This document shows positions 6,211 to 13,876 of a DNA stretch of 16,524 nucleotides, in pieces (position 1 is the first letter of the stretch; each line of letters starts with the position of its first letter). The translations under genes and the position numbers were made by a program. Source of the stretch: Actinomycetes bacterium (GTDB lineage Bacteria > Actinomycetota > Acidimicrobiia > Acidimicrobiales > Palsa-688); NCBI GenBank assembly GCA_021808665.1, contig JAKBBA010000072.1, positions 1 to 16,524 of the forward strand, in the 5' to 3' direction. The notes under the pieces are model-generated. The model ran no database searches, had not been told where the DNA came from, and saw only the letters and a list, made by a program, of their open reading frames with translations.

Positions 6211-7119
6211 ACGTCAAAAACTGGTACTAGGACCGGTCTGAGCGCCTATGTGTTGGCGGCCGACCCAACCTGGCTAGCTCGTAGCATCGGTGGGTACTAC
6301 GACTTCGTTGACCGTATCGTGGTTTCATACGACGAGCAGGGCCGCGGATGGTCCGGTCGACAGGTAAGTTCGGAGGAGTGCCTGTCACAACTAAAGGCGC
6401 TCGACTTGGACCGCAAGCTCGTCCTAGCTCCAGGAAGTTATGGAACGACTTTCCGCAAGAGTGACCCAATCGAGGGTGAAACCCGCCAACGCAATGCTGC
6501 GCGCAGCGAAGCGGGCGTGGGCGCTGACTGGGTCCTGCAAATCGACACCGACGAGTACCTCCCAAGCTTCGCCGCTCTCGCGTCGATACTCGACCTTGCA
6601 GGCGAGAAGAAACTGCCAGCCGTCGATTGGCCCATGCGGGTGCTATATCGGCGTCTGCGTGACGGCCGATTCCTTGAGGTGGCCAACGCCGACGGTTCGA
6701 TCCACACGGAATATCCCGGTCTCGTCGCCGTCCGCCCTGACGTCGAATTGACCCATTGCCGAAGAGCCGAGGTCCCGTTCCTCCGACCGGTGGTCGTTGG
6801 TGACAGGGCAAGCTTAGAGGTAAGTCGCCCGCCCGGGGAGAAAGAGACGAGGATCGAGCAGCTTAGCGTTAGCCAAGTGATACTTCACAACTCTTGGGCC
6901 CGAGACGCCCGTTCGACGTGGAGGAAAGTTTCGACTTGGGGACACAGCGAAGGTCACAGAGCGCAAATCTACTTCGCTCTGAAGTGGCTCCCCGCCCCGC
7001 TTCGTTGGAAGAGCATGCGAGACTTCCACCCTATCTTAGGCGACTTGTGGCCGCGACTCCTCCCTACAGATACGATCGCCACCCCCGCCGGGTCGGATAT
7101 GCGACCGCGTGACGCCTAG
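6211..7119 (+). CDS. Glycosyltransferase, family 2-like (GT-A fold), apparent ACG start
   Basis: 302 residues if initiated at ACG 6211. The first beta strand and nucleotide-binding turn read LSAYVLAADPTWLARSIGGY, followed by VDRIVVSYDEQGRGW. The metal-binding DxD-type motif is QIDTDEYL (Asp112-Thr-Asp114). Toward the C terminus VILHNSW is typical of this group of actinobacterial glycosyltransferases. Such enzymes move a sugar from a nucleotide-sugar donor on the cytoplasmic side; donor and acceptor are not predictable. Starting at GTG 6250 would remove most of the first strand (residues 1-13, including LSAY), so the gene probably starts at 6211, by a rare ACG initiation or because an ATG mutated or was misread. 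CTG at 6238 is another option. It converges with the GT2 gene of the export operon, overlapping its end by 4 bp. Confidence 0.82.
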   Translation, partial: TSKTGTRTGLSAYVLAADPTWLARSIGGYYDFVDRIVVSYDEQGRGWSGRQVSSEECLSQLKALDLDRKLVLAPGSYGTTFRKSDPIEGETRQRNAARSEAGVGADWVLQIDTDEYLPSFAALASILDLAGEKKLPAVDWPMRVLYRRLRDGRFLEVANADGSIHTEYPGLVAVRPDVELTHCRRAEVPFLRPVVVGDRASLEVSRPPGEKETRIEQLSVSQVILHNSWARDARSTWRKVSTWGHSEGHRAQIYFALKWLPAPLRWKSMRDFHPILGDLWPRLLPTDTIATPAGSDMRPRDA

Positions 7120-8036
7120 CTGTCTCCGGCCATGCAACCCCAACTTGAGAACAGCGCATCTTTGGCGCCTCGCGTTGCAGCTTTCGAGTGCCCACTGCGC
7201 CTGTTGGTACGGCTGACGATGAATCGTGCCAGATCCTTTCCCCAGTAGCCGACCCACTTTCCGATGCCGAGGTGCTTCAAGCTGAGCAGATAGCGGTTCC
7301 TCCAGTAATAGTAAGAACCTTTAGTGGACCCGGTGAAAGCGGACGATCGCTCGTGAAAGACCTCAGATGCACGGCATACAGCGACCTTCCATCCTCTCTG
7401 CGTGGCACGAAGACACCAGTCCACCTCCTCGGAGAACAGAAAGAACCTCTCGTCAAACAATCCGACGTCGTTTAGAGCTTCAGTTCGTAAGAGTAGGCAG
7501 GCCCCGTCGATCCACGACATCTCTACTACTTCCGGCAACCCCTGAGGCCAGCCTGTCACGTGTGTTCCGGTATGGATCGCCAGATTGCGTTTTAGGTCAA
7601 TGACGCTGTCCGTATATTCGACGTGGCCTTCCAAGGTCCGAATCGTCGGTGCTGTCGCAGCCAGGAGGGGGTCAGCTTGGAGGGCATCGACGAGGATTCG
7701 CAGCGTGTCAGGCCTCATGAGCTGCACGTCCGGATTTACAACTAGCACAAACGGGCCGAGATCCGAGAGGTGCCCTAGAACGAGGTTGTTACCCCCGCTG
7801 TATCCGAGGTTCTGTCCGGGAGTTCGAAAATCCACAGAACGACCCTCGATGAGAGGAGAGATGGTCCCGTCGTCTCCGCATTCCACGATGTGCAATCGGA
7901 CATCGACACCCTGCTGCTTTCCGAGACTCTCGAGAAGGGTGTTTGCGCGCCCGCGGCTTCGATAGTGCACCACGACCACATCCACAACGACGCAGGCGGA
8001 GTCTTGGCGGTCTCCATGGTCAGATGAAGTCGGCAA
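7116..8036 (-). CDS. Glycosyltransferase family 2 (rhamnosyltransferase WbbL-like)
   Basis: 306 residues with a GT-A fold. VVVVHYRSR opens the nucleotide-binding strand, GQNLGYSGGNN (74-84) is the typical loop of WbbL-like enzymes, NPDV (101-104) stands in for the DxD motif, and WIDGACLLLR followed by FDERFFLFSEEVDWCLRATQ carries the acidic catalytic-base region. The family transfers sugars such as rhamnose to lipid-linked glycans in the cytoplasm; the exact sugar is not predictable. The start is TTG at 8036, 17 bp inside the end of the permease gene, with only a weak ribosome site; no in-frame ATG exists nearby, so the start is uncertain. It is the last gene of the five-gene export operon. 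The basic C-terminal segment (RRSGHSKAATRGAK) could associate with the membrane. Confidence 0.93.
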   Translation of the reverse strand: MPTSSDHGDRQDSACVVVDVVVVHYRSRGRANTLLESLGKQQGVDVRLHIVECGDDGTISPLIEGRSVDFRTPGQNLGYSGGNNLVLGHLSDLGPFVLVVNPDVQLMRPDTLRILVDALQADPLLAATAPTIRTLEGHVEYTDSVIDLKRNLAIHTGTHVTGWPQGLPEVVEMSWIDGACLLLRTEALNDVGLFDERFFLFSEEVDWCLRATQRGWKVAVCRASEVFHERSSAFTGSTKGSYYYWRNRYLLSLKHLGIGKWVGYWGKDLARFIVSRTNRRSGHSKAATRGAKDALFSSWGCMAGDS

Positions 8037-8847
8037 AGCTTCGTTCTCGACGTTCGAAGTAGAAGGCCCCTGCTATGAACACCGCGACTGGTACGACAAG
8101 CGATGCGATGATCTCCCATACGCTTGGAGCGCGCAGATTGAGAAGAGAGAAACGGAACTCCGTCAGCAGCCAGTTGAGCGGGTTTATCTCATAGACGAGC
8201 CGATACTTGGACGGGACGGCCGACGCGCTGTATGCGACCGGGCTTGCGTAGAGGAGGAACTGCATGAAGAAGGGGACGATGTAGTTCATGTCCCGGTATC
8301 GTACGGATAACGCCGACGTAAACAGCCCTATCCCTGTAGCGAGGAATAGGACGAGAATCATCCAAAGAGGAAGTAGCAGAATTGCGAAACCGGGAGTTAC
8401 TCCCATCGCGATCATAAGCACTATTAGGAAGGTGAAAGAAACGGTGAAGTCCAAGAGGGCGGATCCACATACCGAGATGGGAACGAGCATGCGTGGAAAG
8501 TAGATTTTGGAGACGAGGCCCGCGTTCTGGATCAGTGACGGTGAACTTCTTGTAAGTATTGTATTGAACATGTTCCAGGCCAACAGGCCAGCGAAGGCAA
8601 AGATGACATAGGGAATGCCACCACTTGGGAGCTTGGCTACCTGCCCGAACACGAGAGCGAACACCAGGGCAGTCAGCAGGGGTTGCATCACCACCCAAAT
8701 AATGCCCAACGCGGTCTGGCGATAGCGGAGCGTAACGTCGCGACGGACAAAACTATAAAGAACTTCGCGACCCATCAACAGTCCGCGAACGCTCGGAATC
8801 GGTACCCGCCCGGGTGGAAGAATGGTCAAAGTCTCTTGATCGTTCAT
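8020..8847 (-). CDS. ABC-2 type polysaccharide export permease (Wzm/TagG/KpsM family)
   Basis: 275 residues with six hydrophobic segments and the family's hallmarks: a cytoplasmic amphipathic start (LLMGREVLYSFVRRDVTLRYRQTALGIIWVVMQPLL), an ABC-2 core with GLLAWNMFNTILTRSSPSL and NAGLVSKIYFPRMLVPIS, the VRYRDMNYIVPFFMQFLLYASPVAYS segment, and INPLNWLLTEFR near the end. It forms the membrane channel through which a lipid-linked polysaccharide is flipped. The ATPase partner lies immediately upstream and overlaps it by ATGA (8844-8847). Its base composition looks more AT-rich than the helicase or kynurenine genes, which is common for surface-glycan genes and may reflect transfer. Confidence 0.95.
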   Translation of the reverse strand: MNDQETLTILPPGRVPIPSVRGLLMGREVLYSFVRRDVTLRYRQTALGIIWVVMQPLLTALVFALVFGQVAKLPSGGIPYVIFAFAGLLAWNMFNTILTRSSPSLIQNAGLVSKIYFPRMLVPISVCGSALLDFTVSFTFLIVLMIAMGVTPGFAILLLPLWMILVLFLATGIGLFTSALSVRYRDMNYIVPFFMQFLLYASPVAYSASAVPSKYRLVYEINPLNWLLTEFRFSLLNLRAPSVWEIIASLVVPVAVFIAGAFYFERRERSFADFI

Positions 8848-10058
8848 TGAACTTTATACTCGAATTCTGCTAACGCTGCGCCGTACTCGTATGCAGCGCT
8901 GTCGGCGTAGCCCTCGTAAGGTAGGTCGGTGACGACGTGAAACGAGCATGCCGACGTCCAAGCGTCGAGCAGCTCACTTTTGAACAGGAGGACGTCCACG
9001 GAATACAGGCCGGGAACAAACCAAGGTCCACGGATAGTCAAGGTGCCCTCACCTCCCTGAGCGCACTCCCAGATTGCTCCAACCAGCCGGGAGTCGCACT
9101 GGCATATGAGAACACCCTCATCGTTTCTGACTTCCGCGCGAATGTAGCAACTGCCGGATGCAGCGTCGTTACCTCGGATCCTGAAGTGGATCTGTTTGGG
9201 AGCTGCCGGATTGAGGGCCTCGTCGTCAACCCAGACTGAGTCAAATCGGACCTCGCCCGTTCCGCCTCGCCTTGAGGCTTCGGCTAGGGCTTGCTCGCTA
9301 CCGCTTTGAAAGCTCTGACGATAACGGGTGAGGGCCTCCTCCACCTCTCCGGTGTAGGAGAGGTGGCCGCGGTCCAGGTAGATAGCAGAACTACACAGGG
9401 CGCTGACGGTTTGGAGTTGGTGACTCACGTACAAAACGCATCGACCCTGCGTCGACACTTCCCTCATTTTCTGGATACACTTCGCTTGGAACGCCAGGTC
9501 GCCTACTGCGAGGACCTCGTCGACAGCCAGTATGTCGGCGTCGAGATGAGCGGCGACTGCGAAGGCGAGACGGACGTACATGCCCGACGAGTACCTCTTT
9601 ACCTGAGTATCCAAGAAGCGCTCGACGTCTGCAAACGCAATGATTTCATCGAAGTGCTTGCGGATGGCTGCGCGCCGCATCCCAAGGAGGCTGCCGTTTA
9701 GGTAGACATTCTCACGACCAGTGAGCTCGGGATGGAATCCGGTCCCGATCTCTAGCAGGCTCCCTATCCGCCCTTTGATATCAATCCGCCCGGCGGTAGG
9801 GGAGGAGACCCTAGTGAGGAGTTTCAGCAGTGTGCTCTTGCCCGATCCGTTCCGACCAAGAATACCGAGGGCCTCCCCCCATGGGACATCAAAGCTCACG
9901 TCGTCCAATGCCTGGACAAGTTCGTGACTTTGTCGCGCTGTGGGGTGTCGGAGCTTTCGCATGACCGCTTCAGCGGCTGTAGTTGCGTGCGCGTCCGTGT
10001 GGAAGATCTTGTAGGACTTGCCCAAATGAGACACCGAAATGGCTAAATCGTCACGCAT
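8844..10058 (-). CDS. ABC transporter ATPase with C-terminal glycan-recognition domain (Wzt-like)
   Basis: 404 residues. The nucleotide-binding domain has Walker A GRNGSGKST (68-76), the signature YSSGM (156-160, the variant usual in Wzt/TagH proteins), Walker B ILAVDE (176-181) and the H-loop VSHQ (211-214). After about residue 250 follows a beta-rich domain with the character of the Wzt C-terminal carbohydrate-binding domain (VWVDDEALNPAAPKQIHF, ECAQGGEGTLTIRGPWFVPGLYSVDV). In known Wzt proteins this domain recognises the finished or chemically capped end of the polymer before export. ATG at 10058 is 2 nt after the stop of the hydrolase gene. Residues in the frame above this ATG overlap that gene and are not part of the protein. 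Confidence 0.95.
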   Translation of the reverse strand: MRDDLAISVSHLGKSYKIFHTDAHATTAAEAVMRKLRHPTARQSHELVQALDDVSFDVPWGEALGILGRNGSGKSTLLKLLTRVSSPTAGRIDIKGRIGSLLEIGTGFHPELTGRENVYLNGSLLGMRRAAIRKHFDEIIAFADVERFLDTQVKRYSSGMYVRLAFAVAAHLDADILAVDEVLAVGDLAFQAKCIQKMREVSTQGRCVLYVSHQLQTVSALCSSAIYLDRGHLSYTGEVEEALTRYRQSFQSGSEQALAEASRRGGTGEVRFDSVWVDDEALNPAAPKQIHFRIRGNDAASGSCYIRAEVRNDEGVLICQCDSRLVGAIWECAQGGEGTLTIRGPWFVPGLYSVDVLLFKSELLDAWTSACSFHVVTDLPYEGYADSAAYEYGAALAEFEYKVQ

Positions 10059-10060
10059 CC

Positions 10061-11794
10061 CTAAGCCGCCCGAGCGCTCGATGTTGTAAGCATTCCGCCT
10101 GAGTCGATGGTCCTGCCTATGCTTCGTGGCATGACCTTGTCTCGAAGAAAGGCCGTCATAGCATCCACAGCTTGTTGGCGGGTCTTGAGGCCATAAAGGG
10201 AATGGTCGTCTCCGGGGAGGTAGTAGACGTCGAAATGTTGTCTGATGGAAGGTCGGAGCGCGTCGACTTTCGACCACAAGCTGTTGTGCCACGCTGTCCG
10301 CTCTGCTTCGATGCTGAGCAGGAGCACGTCCGTGCGCCGGGCCGCAATGCGGTGTACCACGCTAATGGGAGCCAGCCCGGGTAGGACGGTCGCAGCAATC
10401 CTCCAAATCCAGCCAGCGATACGCTTGTGCCTGAGCGCCAACTTCCGAAGGGCCCTATGCATCGGCCTGTGCGCGGCGCGTCGCGGATCGGCCCTGCCGC
10501 CGTCTCGTTCTTCGGGGACGTGCGCGCTTAGGGTCCCGTTTATGGCGATGATCGCAGCAGGGTGCAGATGGATTCCAGCTTCGATGGCGTGGTAAGCGCC
10601 TGTGGACAAACCCACGAATACGAGACCCTCGCCGTCCGGAGAGCCGAGGGCTGCCGCAATGTCGGTCAGGTCGTCGATGATCTCGGGAGCCTTGGGGTTG
10701 CGGCCGCACCGGTCCTTCCTCGGAGCGCTGTCGCCGATTCCGCTTAGATCGATCCTGATGCAGCGGAAGCCTATGGCGGCCCACGCGCGCGACAGGTCGG
10801 TCCAAAGGCGCCCCGGACCCCAGTGCTCCAACAAGCCCGCATTCAGAAAGATGACTATAGGCGGTTCTTCCGACGTATGCAGTGGGCTGGCGTCAATGGC
10901 GAAGAGCCTGTTAGGCCCTAAGAAACTCGCAGTTTCCACTACGCTGAAAGGCAGACCGGAACGGCTTACAGTGAGGAAGCCGCTTCGCCGTCTAGACTCT
11001 AGGGGTGTTATCTCTTCAAGAGATGCCCCGGCTTGGTCAGATATCCATTCGATTGCTGTGGTAAAGTCAGCGTCGCTCAACGTGGCGAGCAATGACGTAA
11101 CACGCCCGGAATAGTTCAAGTTTCCGAGGTCGTGGAACGTGAACGATGGACCTCCTTCGAGCAACTCAATAATCCGGTTAATCTTTCGAGATCTCCTGGA
11201 TAGCATTAGAGTTGGTTGGCGCAAGTTGAGAAGCGAGCTGGCGAGATCGAGTTGTCCTAGATCGTCGACCATTGCACGGGGGAAGACGTAGGCCAGTCCC
11301 GCGGCCCCTTCTGGTGCTCGGTCGACCCCGTAAGCCGATGCAAGGAGCATCTGTTCCTTCAAGTAAGCGGCACCCGTGGGGCATGGGTCCCACACGACAA
11401 GTCCCCCGACCGGAACTGTCGCCCGTGCTGCCTCGTCGGCAGCGAAAATCGCACCCAGGCGCGTTCCGATAAGAATGACCTTAGATGTTCCGGTTTCGCT
11501 TGCCATGCGGCATGCCGCCGCTACGCTTCGTTGCCACGCCGCCACCCGATCTGGAGCGTCCCACGCTCCGCTTGAGTCACCAGTCCCGTGATAGTCGAAG
11601 CGCAGTGATGCAATGCCCCTTCGGGCAAGCGCTTCTGCCAAGCGACCATACATAACCCGGCACTCGGAAGCCTCATCACTGCCCAGCGCACCGCACATGA
11701 CCACGGTCGCCCTGGCCCTTGCATCGGAGGGAAAGAAATGCCACCCAAATAATTCGCCGTCATCACTGTCGAAGAAAGTCGGGTTCGATCTCAT
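10061..11794 (-). CDS. Tandem alpha/beta-hydrolase-fold protein; first active site non-canonical
   Basis: 577 residues from ATG at 11794, which sits in an ATGA overlap with the stop of the GT4 gene. Two hydrolase-fold units follow each other. The first (about 1-255) shows RFDYHGTGDSSG and the nucleophile-elbow region IGTRLGA (110-115), with Arg112 where a Ser nucleophile normally stands. The second (about 275-560) has RIDLSGIGDS, an intact elbow GLSTGA (395-400, Ser397) and a late GDDHSLYG with His531 as the likely catalytic His. Hydrolase-fold pairs occur in exosortase/polysaccharide loci as separate genes, and some of those also have unusual elbows; here they appear fused. A role in removing or transferring acyl groups on the glycan or its carrier is inferred from operon position. 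No signal peptide, so it is probably cytoplasmic. Confidence 0.85.
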   Translation of the reverse strand: MRSNPTFFDSDDGELFGWHFFPSDARARATVVMCGALGSDEASECRVMYGRLAEALARRGIASLRFDYHGTGDSSGAWDAPDRVAAWQRSVAAACRMASETGTSKVILIGTRLGAIFAADEAARATVPVGGLVVWDPCPTGAAYLKEQMLLASAYGVDRAPEGAAGLAYVFPRAMVDDLGQLDLASSLLNLRQPTLMLSRRSRKINRIIELLEGGPSFTFHDLGNLNYSGRVTSLLATLSDADFTTAIEWISDQAGASLEEITPLESRRRSGFLTVSRSGLPFSVVETASFLGPNRLFAIDASPLHTSEEPPIVIFLNAGLLEHWGPGRLWTDLSRAWAAIGFRCIRIDLSGIGDSAPRKDRCGRNPKAPEIIDDLTDIAAALGSPDGEGLVFVGLSTGAYHAIEAGIHLHPAAIIAINGTLSAHVPEERDGGRADPRRAAHRPMHRALRKLALRHKRIAGWIWRIAATVLPGLAPISVVHRIAARRTDVLLLSIEAERTAWHNSLWSKVDALRPSIRQHFDVYYLPGDDHSLYGLKTRQQAVDAMTAFLRDKVMPRSIGRTIDSGGMLTTSSARAA

Positions 11795-13014
11795 GCGCTG
11801 ATCGACCGCCACACATTCGCGTGCTCGGCCAAGCTGCGCTCCCACGTGAAGCGCTTGGCGCGGATGCGTCCACGAGACACTAACTCACTGATGTGGCCAC
11901 CTCCGCGAATCGCAGCGAGCATCCCTTCGGCGAGTCCACCCCGGTCGGGCGCTACGAGTAGGGCGGCGTCACCGCAAACCTCGGGCAGGGAACTGCAGTT
12001 TGATGCGACTACCGGTGTTCCCGCCGCCATCGCCTCAAGCGCGGGAAGCCCGAAACCCTCGTAGATTGAAGGAACCACCACTGCAGATGCTGATGCCATG
12101 AGCCGTGGAACAATCGGATCGGGCAGTCGCCCGAGAAGGACTGTCCCGTCAATCGCGGCGAACAGGCGGGACCGCGTTGGATGAGCCGGCCCTACCAACG
12201 CAAGCCTTGCGTCGGGTATCGACGCGATTACGTCCCGCCACGCGCTGGCGAGCGAGTCGAGATTCTTTCGCCTCGAGGAACCTCCGATATGCATTACGAA
12301 TGGTGGGCGCAGTCCCAACGCCCCGAGCTCCCGTTCGGAAAAGGCCTTCGCTGCGAAAAACGACGAGTCCACGCCGTTGGGAATAACCACAGGTTCTTTG
12401 ACGCCGAGAAGGTTTTTTACCTCGGAGGCCGAGAAGGCAGAAGGGCATACGACGGCAGCTGCACGTCGGGCCTCACTCATTCCCGTTGGCGGCGCTTTTG
12501 CCTCGTCGACGAAGCGCCATGGAATAACATCATGAATAGTGATAATTTCGGGACCAGCAAAGGGTGGAAGTCTCAAGTCCAAACGATGCACTATCTCACT
12601 TCCACCGTAGAGAAGCTTCGCCGCAGCTCGACGTGATGTCTCCGAGCCGGAGGTCATGAGCCGCATTGGCAACCGATGGCTTCCTCGATCATTCGCTCGC
12701 AAAGTCCTCACAGTCACTCTTCGGACATTCCAATTCTTCCCGAGGACTTCCGCAGCTCCACCTATTATCTGTTCCTCGTAGACTTGCTGGCCCATTACGA
12801 ACGGGACTGCGAGTGATGAGAAAGTCAACGTTCTTGGCAGCGGCCCGGCGACTGGGACTCCCCCCCTTCCTCGTCGGTTAGGTGACTCCGAGGCCAGGGA
12901 GTGATCATGCGACGGCCTTGCGCGCCAAAGGAGGGGGTTCTCGGTTTGCTCCCGTCCGTCCATTGATAGTTCTATCGACACCTTCCCAGTTCCCCATGAG
13001 CGCTGATCGCTCAT
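11791..13014 (-). CDS. Glycosyltransferase family 4 (GT-B fold)
   Basis: 407 residues from ATG 13014. The GT-B architecture is clear: an N-terminal acceptor domain with LTFSSLAVPFVMGQQVYEE and IITIHDVIPWRF, then the donor domain with VMHIGGSSRRKNLDSLASAW, VVPSIYEGFGLPALEAMAAG (the E-x7-E motif, Glu319 and Glu327) and GTPVVASNCSSLPEVCGDAALLV. This retaining family includes mannosyl- and other hexosyltransferases; the sugar is not predictable. The first gene of the export operon. Similarity begins only at about residue 61; residues 1-60 are charged and low in order, so the true start may be later (TTG at 12828 is one option). The assigned start codon lies in overlapping hairpins, described separately. 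Confidence 0.92.
   Translation of the reverse strand: MSDQRSWGTGKVSIELSMDGREQTENPLLWRARPSHDHSLASESPNRRGRGGVPVAGPLPRTLTFSSLAVPFVMGQQVYEEQIIGGAAEVLGKNWNVRRVTVRTLRANDRGSHRLPMRLMTSGSETSRRAAAKLLYGGSEIVHRLDLRLPPFAGPEIITIHDVIPWRFVDEAKAPPTGMSEARRAAAVVCPSAFSASEVKNLLGVKEPVVIPNGVDSSFFAAKAFSERELGALGLRPPFVMHIGGSSRRKNLDSLASAWRDVIASIPDARLALVGPAHPTRSRLFAAIDGTVLLGRLPDPIVPRLMASASAVVVPSIYEGFGLPALEAMAAGTPVVASNCSSLPEVCGDAALLVAPDRGGLAEGMLAAIRGGGHISELVSRGRIRAKRFTWERSLAEHANVWRSISA
12965..12976 (-). repeat. Small palindrome inside the 5' end of the GT4 gene
   Basis: GATAG-TT-CTATC, a perfect 5-bp inverted repeat with a 2-nt centre. It is the third inverted repeat within 65 bp of the GT4 start and could be part of a regulatory leader, or chance. 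Confidence 0.4.
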
Positions 13015-13028
13015 AGCTTTCCGCTATG
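12996..13028 (-). promoter_or_regulatory. Two overlapping hairpins that share the GT4 start codon
   Basis: On the transcribed strand, CATAGC-GGAAA-GCTATG (13028-13012) has a perfect 6-bp stem with the ribosome-site-like GGAAA in its loop. ATGAGCG-ATCAG-CGCTCAT (13014-12996) has a perfect 7-bp stem. Both use the ATG at 13014-13012, one as its 3' arm and the other as its 5' arm, so they cannot form together. The same symmetry would also suit a protein-binding site between the divergent genes. Function is inferred. Confidence 0.4.
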
Positions 13029-13115
13029 CGAGTTGACGGGAGGGTGGAAGGGTCCTTGGCGTCTGAAGCTGGTGAGCGCTATCGTAGGCCTGTCGCATCG
13101 AAGGGAGGCAGCTGC

Positions 13116-13721
13116 GTGGTCCGTTTTGAGCGGAGAAGCTCTCTTTTTGTTTCCTACGAGAACGCAGCTACGATCGTGTCAGGCACCTGCGCTGACCAGC
13201 TTGGTCACCCAACTCCGTGCCCCAAGTACGACGTGGCCGCTCTGATCGACCACATTGTCGAGGCGGGTCGCCGTGCAGCGGCGCTCGGCCGGGGGAGGGT
13301 GCCACCGCCAGGGGACGTTTCGCCTCACGTCGAGCTCTCCGACGCGCCCGGCGAGTTGCGGCGTGTAGCGGGAGAGGCGAAAGAGGCGTGGGCGGACGAC
13401 TCGGGGTTGGCGTCGTCGTTCAGCATGCCGTGGGGTGAGGTGTACACAGGTGCGACCCTGGTGGACATGTACTTGGCGGAGCTGGCGGCACACGCCTGGG
13501 ACTTGGCCAAGGCCACGGGGCAGATCCATAGATTGGACGCGTCGCTTGCCTTGCCGGCGCTCGAGGGGGCTCGGGCGATGATCAAACCGCAGTACCGGGA
13601 CTTGGTCGAGCCCGGAGCGCCATTCGGGCCGGAGGTGAAGCCACGTGCCGACGCCGACGACTGGGAACGCCTTGTCGCTTTCATGGGACGTGACCCCTTG
13701 GCGTCCCTCGGGGACACCTAG
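13116..13721 (+). CDS. TIGR03086-family protein (mycothiol-dependent maleylpyruvate isomerase-like, DinB fold)
   Basis: 201 residues from GTG 13116, chosen because GGGAGG lies 7 nt upstream and because family members begin shortly before this region; the open frame reaches back to 13026, but those residues are unlike the family. Recognisable family stretches are ADQLGHPTPCPKYDVAALIDHIV (conserved TPCP-x-(Y/W)-DV, with His46 a likely metal ligand), MPWGEVYTGATLVDMYLAELAAHAWDLAKATGQ (His126, second ligand region), a helix ending in ARAMI, and a C-terminal PFGPEV followed by RLVAFMGRDP. The fold is a four-helix, divalent-metal-dependent thiol (mycothiol) enzyme; the actual substrate is unknown for most members. 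It stands alone, divergent from the glycan operon. Confidence 0.9.
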   Translation: MVRFERRSSLFVSYENAATIVSGTCADQLGHPTPCPKYDVAALIDHIVEAGRRAAALGRGRVPPPGDVSPHVELSDAPGELRRVAGEAKEAWADDSGLASSFSMPWGEVYTGATLVDMYLAELAAHAWDLAKATGQIHRLDASLALPALEGARAMIKPQYRDLVEPGAPFGPEVKPRADADDWERLVAFMGRDPLASLGDT

Positions 13722-13876
13722 AACGTGGAGCCTCCCGATGCAGTGGTGGTCGCAGTATGCGCCGCTATGCCGGTCCAGGTCACGTCGGTGCGGTTGCGAT
13801 CCGCCGCCGGGGCACGGTCGTTTTTCGGGACCAACGATGTCGCATTCCCGCTAGCGCCGATGGTCAACCGGGTGCC
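13722..13876. other. Intergenic gap between convergent genes, nothing recognised
   Basis: 155 bp between the stops of the TIGR03086 gene and the MazF-like gene. Short overlapping open frames occur here on the plus strand but run on antisense to the toxin gene and show no family features. No strong terminator hairpin with a T-tract is visible. Confidence 0.4.

Noticed and set aside
6227..6811. 194-codon minus-strand frame opposite the ACG-start glycosyltransferase
   Set aside because: I considered it because the plus gene lacks a standard start, but the plus frame has a DxD motif and a coherent GT-A sequence, while this one is Arg/Pro-rich with no motif.
10059..10292. N-terminal extension of the Wzt ATPase frame
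   Set aside because: It overlaps the end of the hydrolase gene. The family-typical N terminus begins at ATG 10058, two bases after that gene's stop.
12857..12872. Strong purine tract resembling a Shine-Dalgarno inside the GT4 gene
   Set aside because: No usable in-frame start codon lies 4-12 nt after it; the nearest, TTG 12828, is about 28 nt away.
13033..13038. TTGACG as a -35 box for the TIGR03086 gene
   Set aside because: No acceptable -10 hexamer is found 16-19 bp downstream, so I did not call a promoter.
13026..13115. Upstream ATG extension of the TIGR03086 gene
   Set aside because: It lacks family similarity, while GTG 13116 has a good Shine-Dalgarno at 7 nt.
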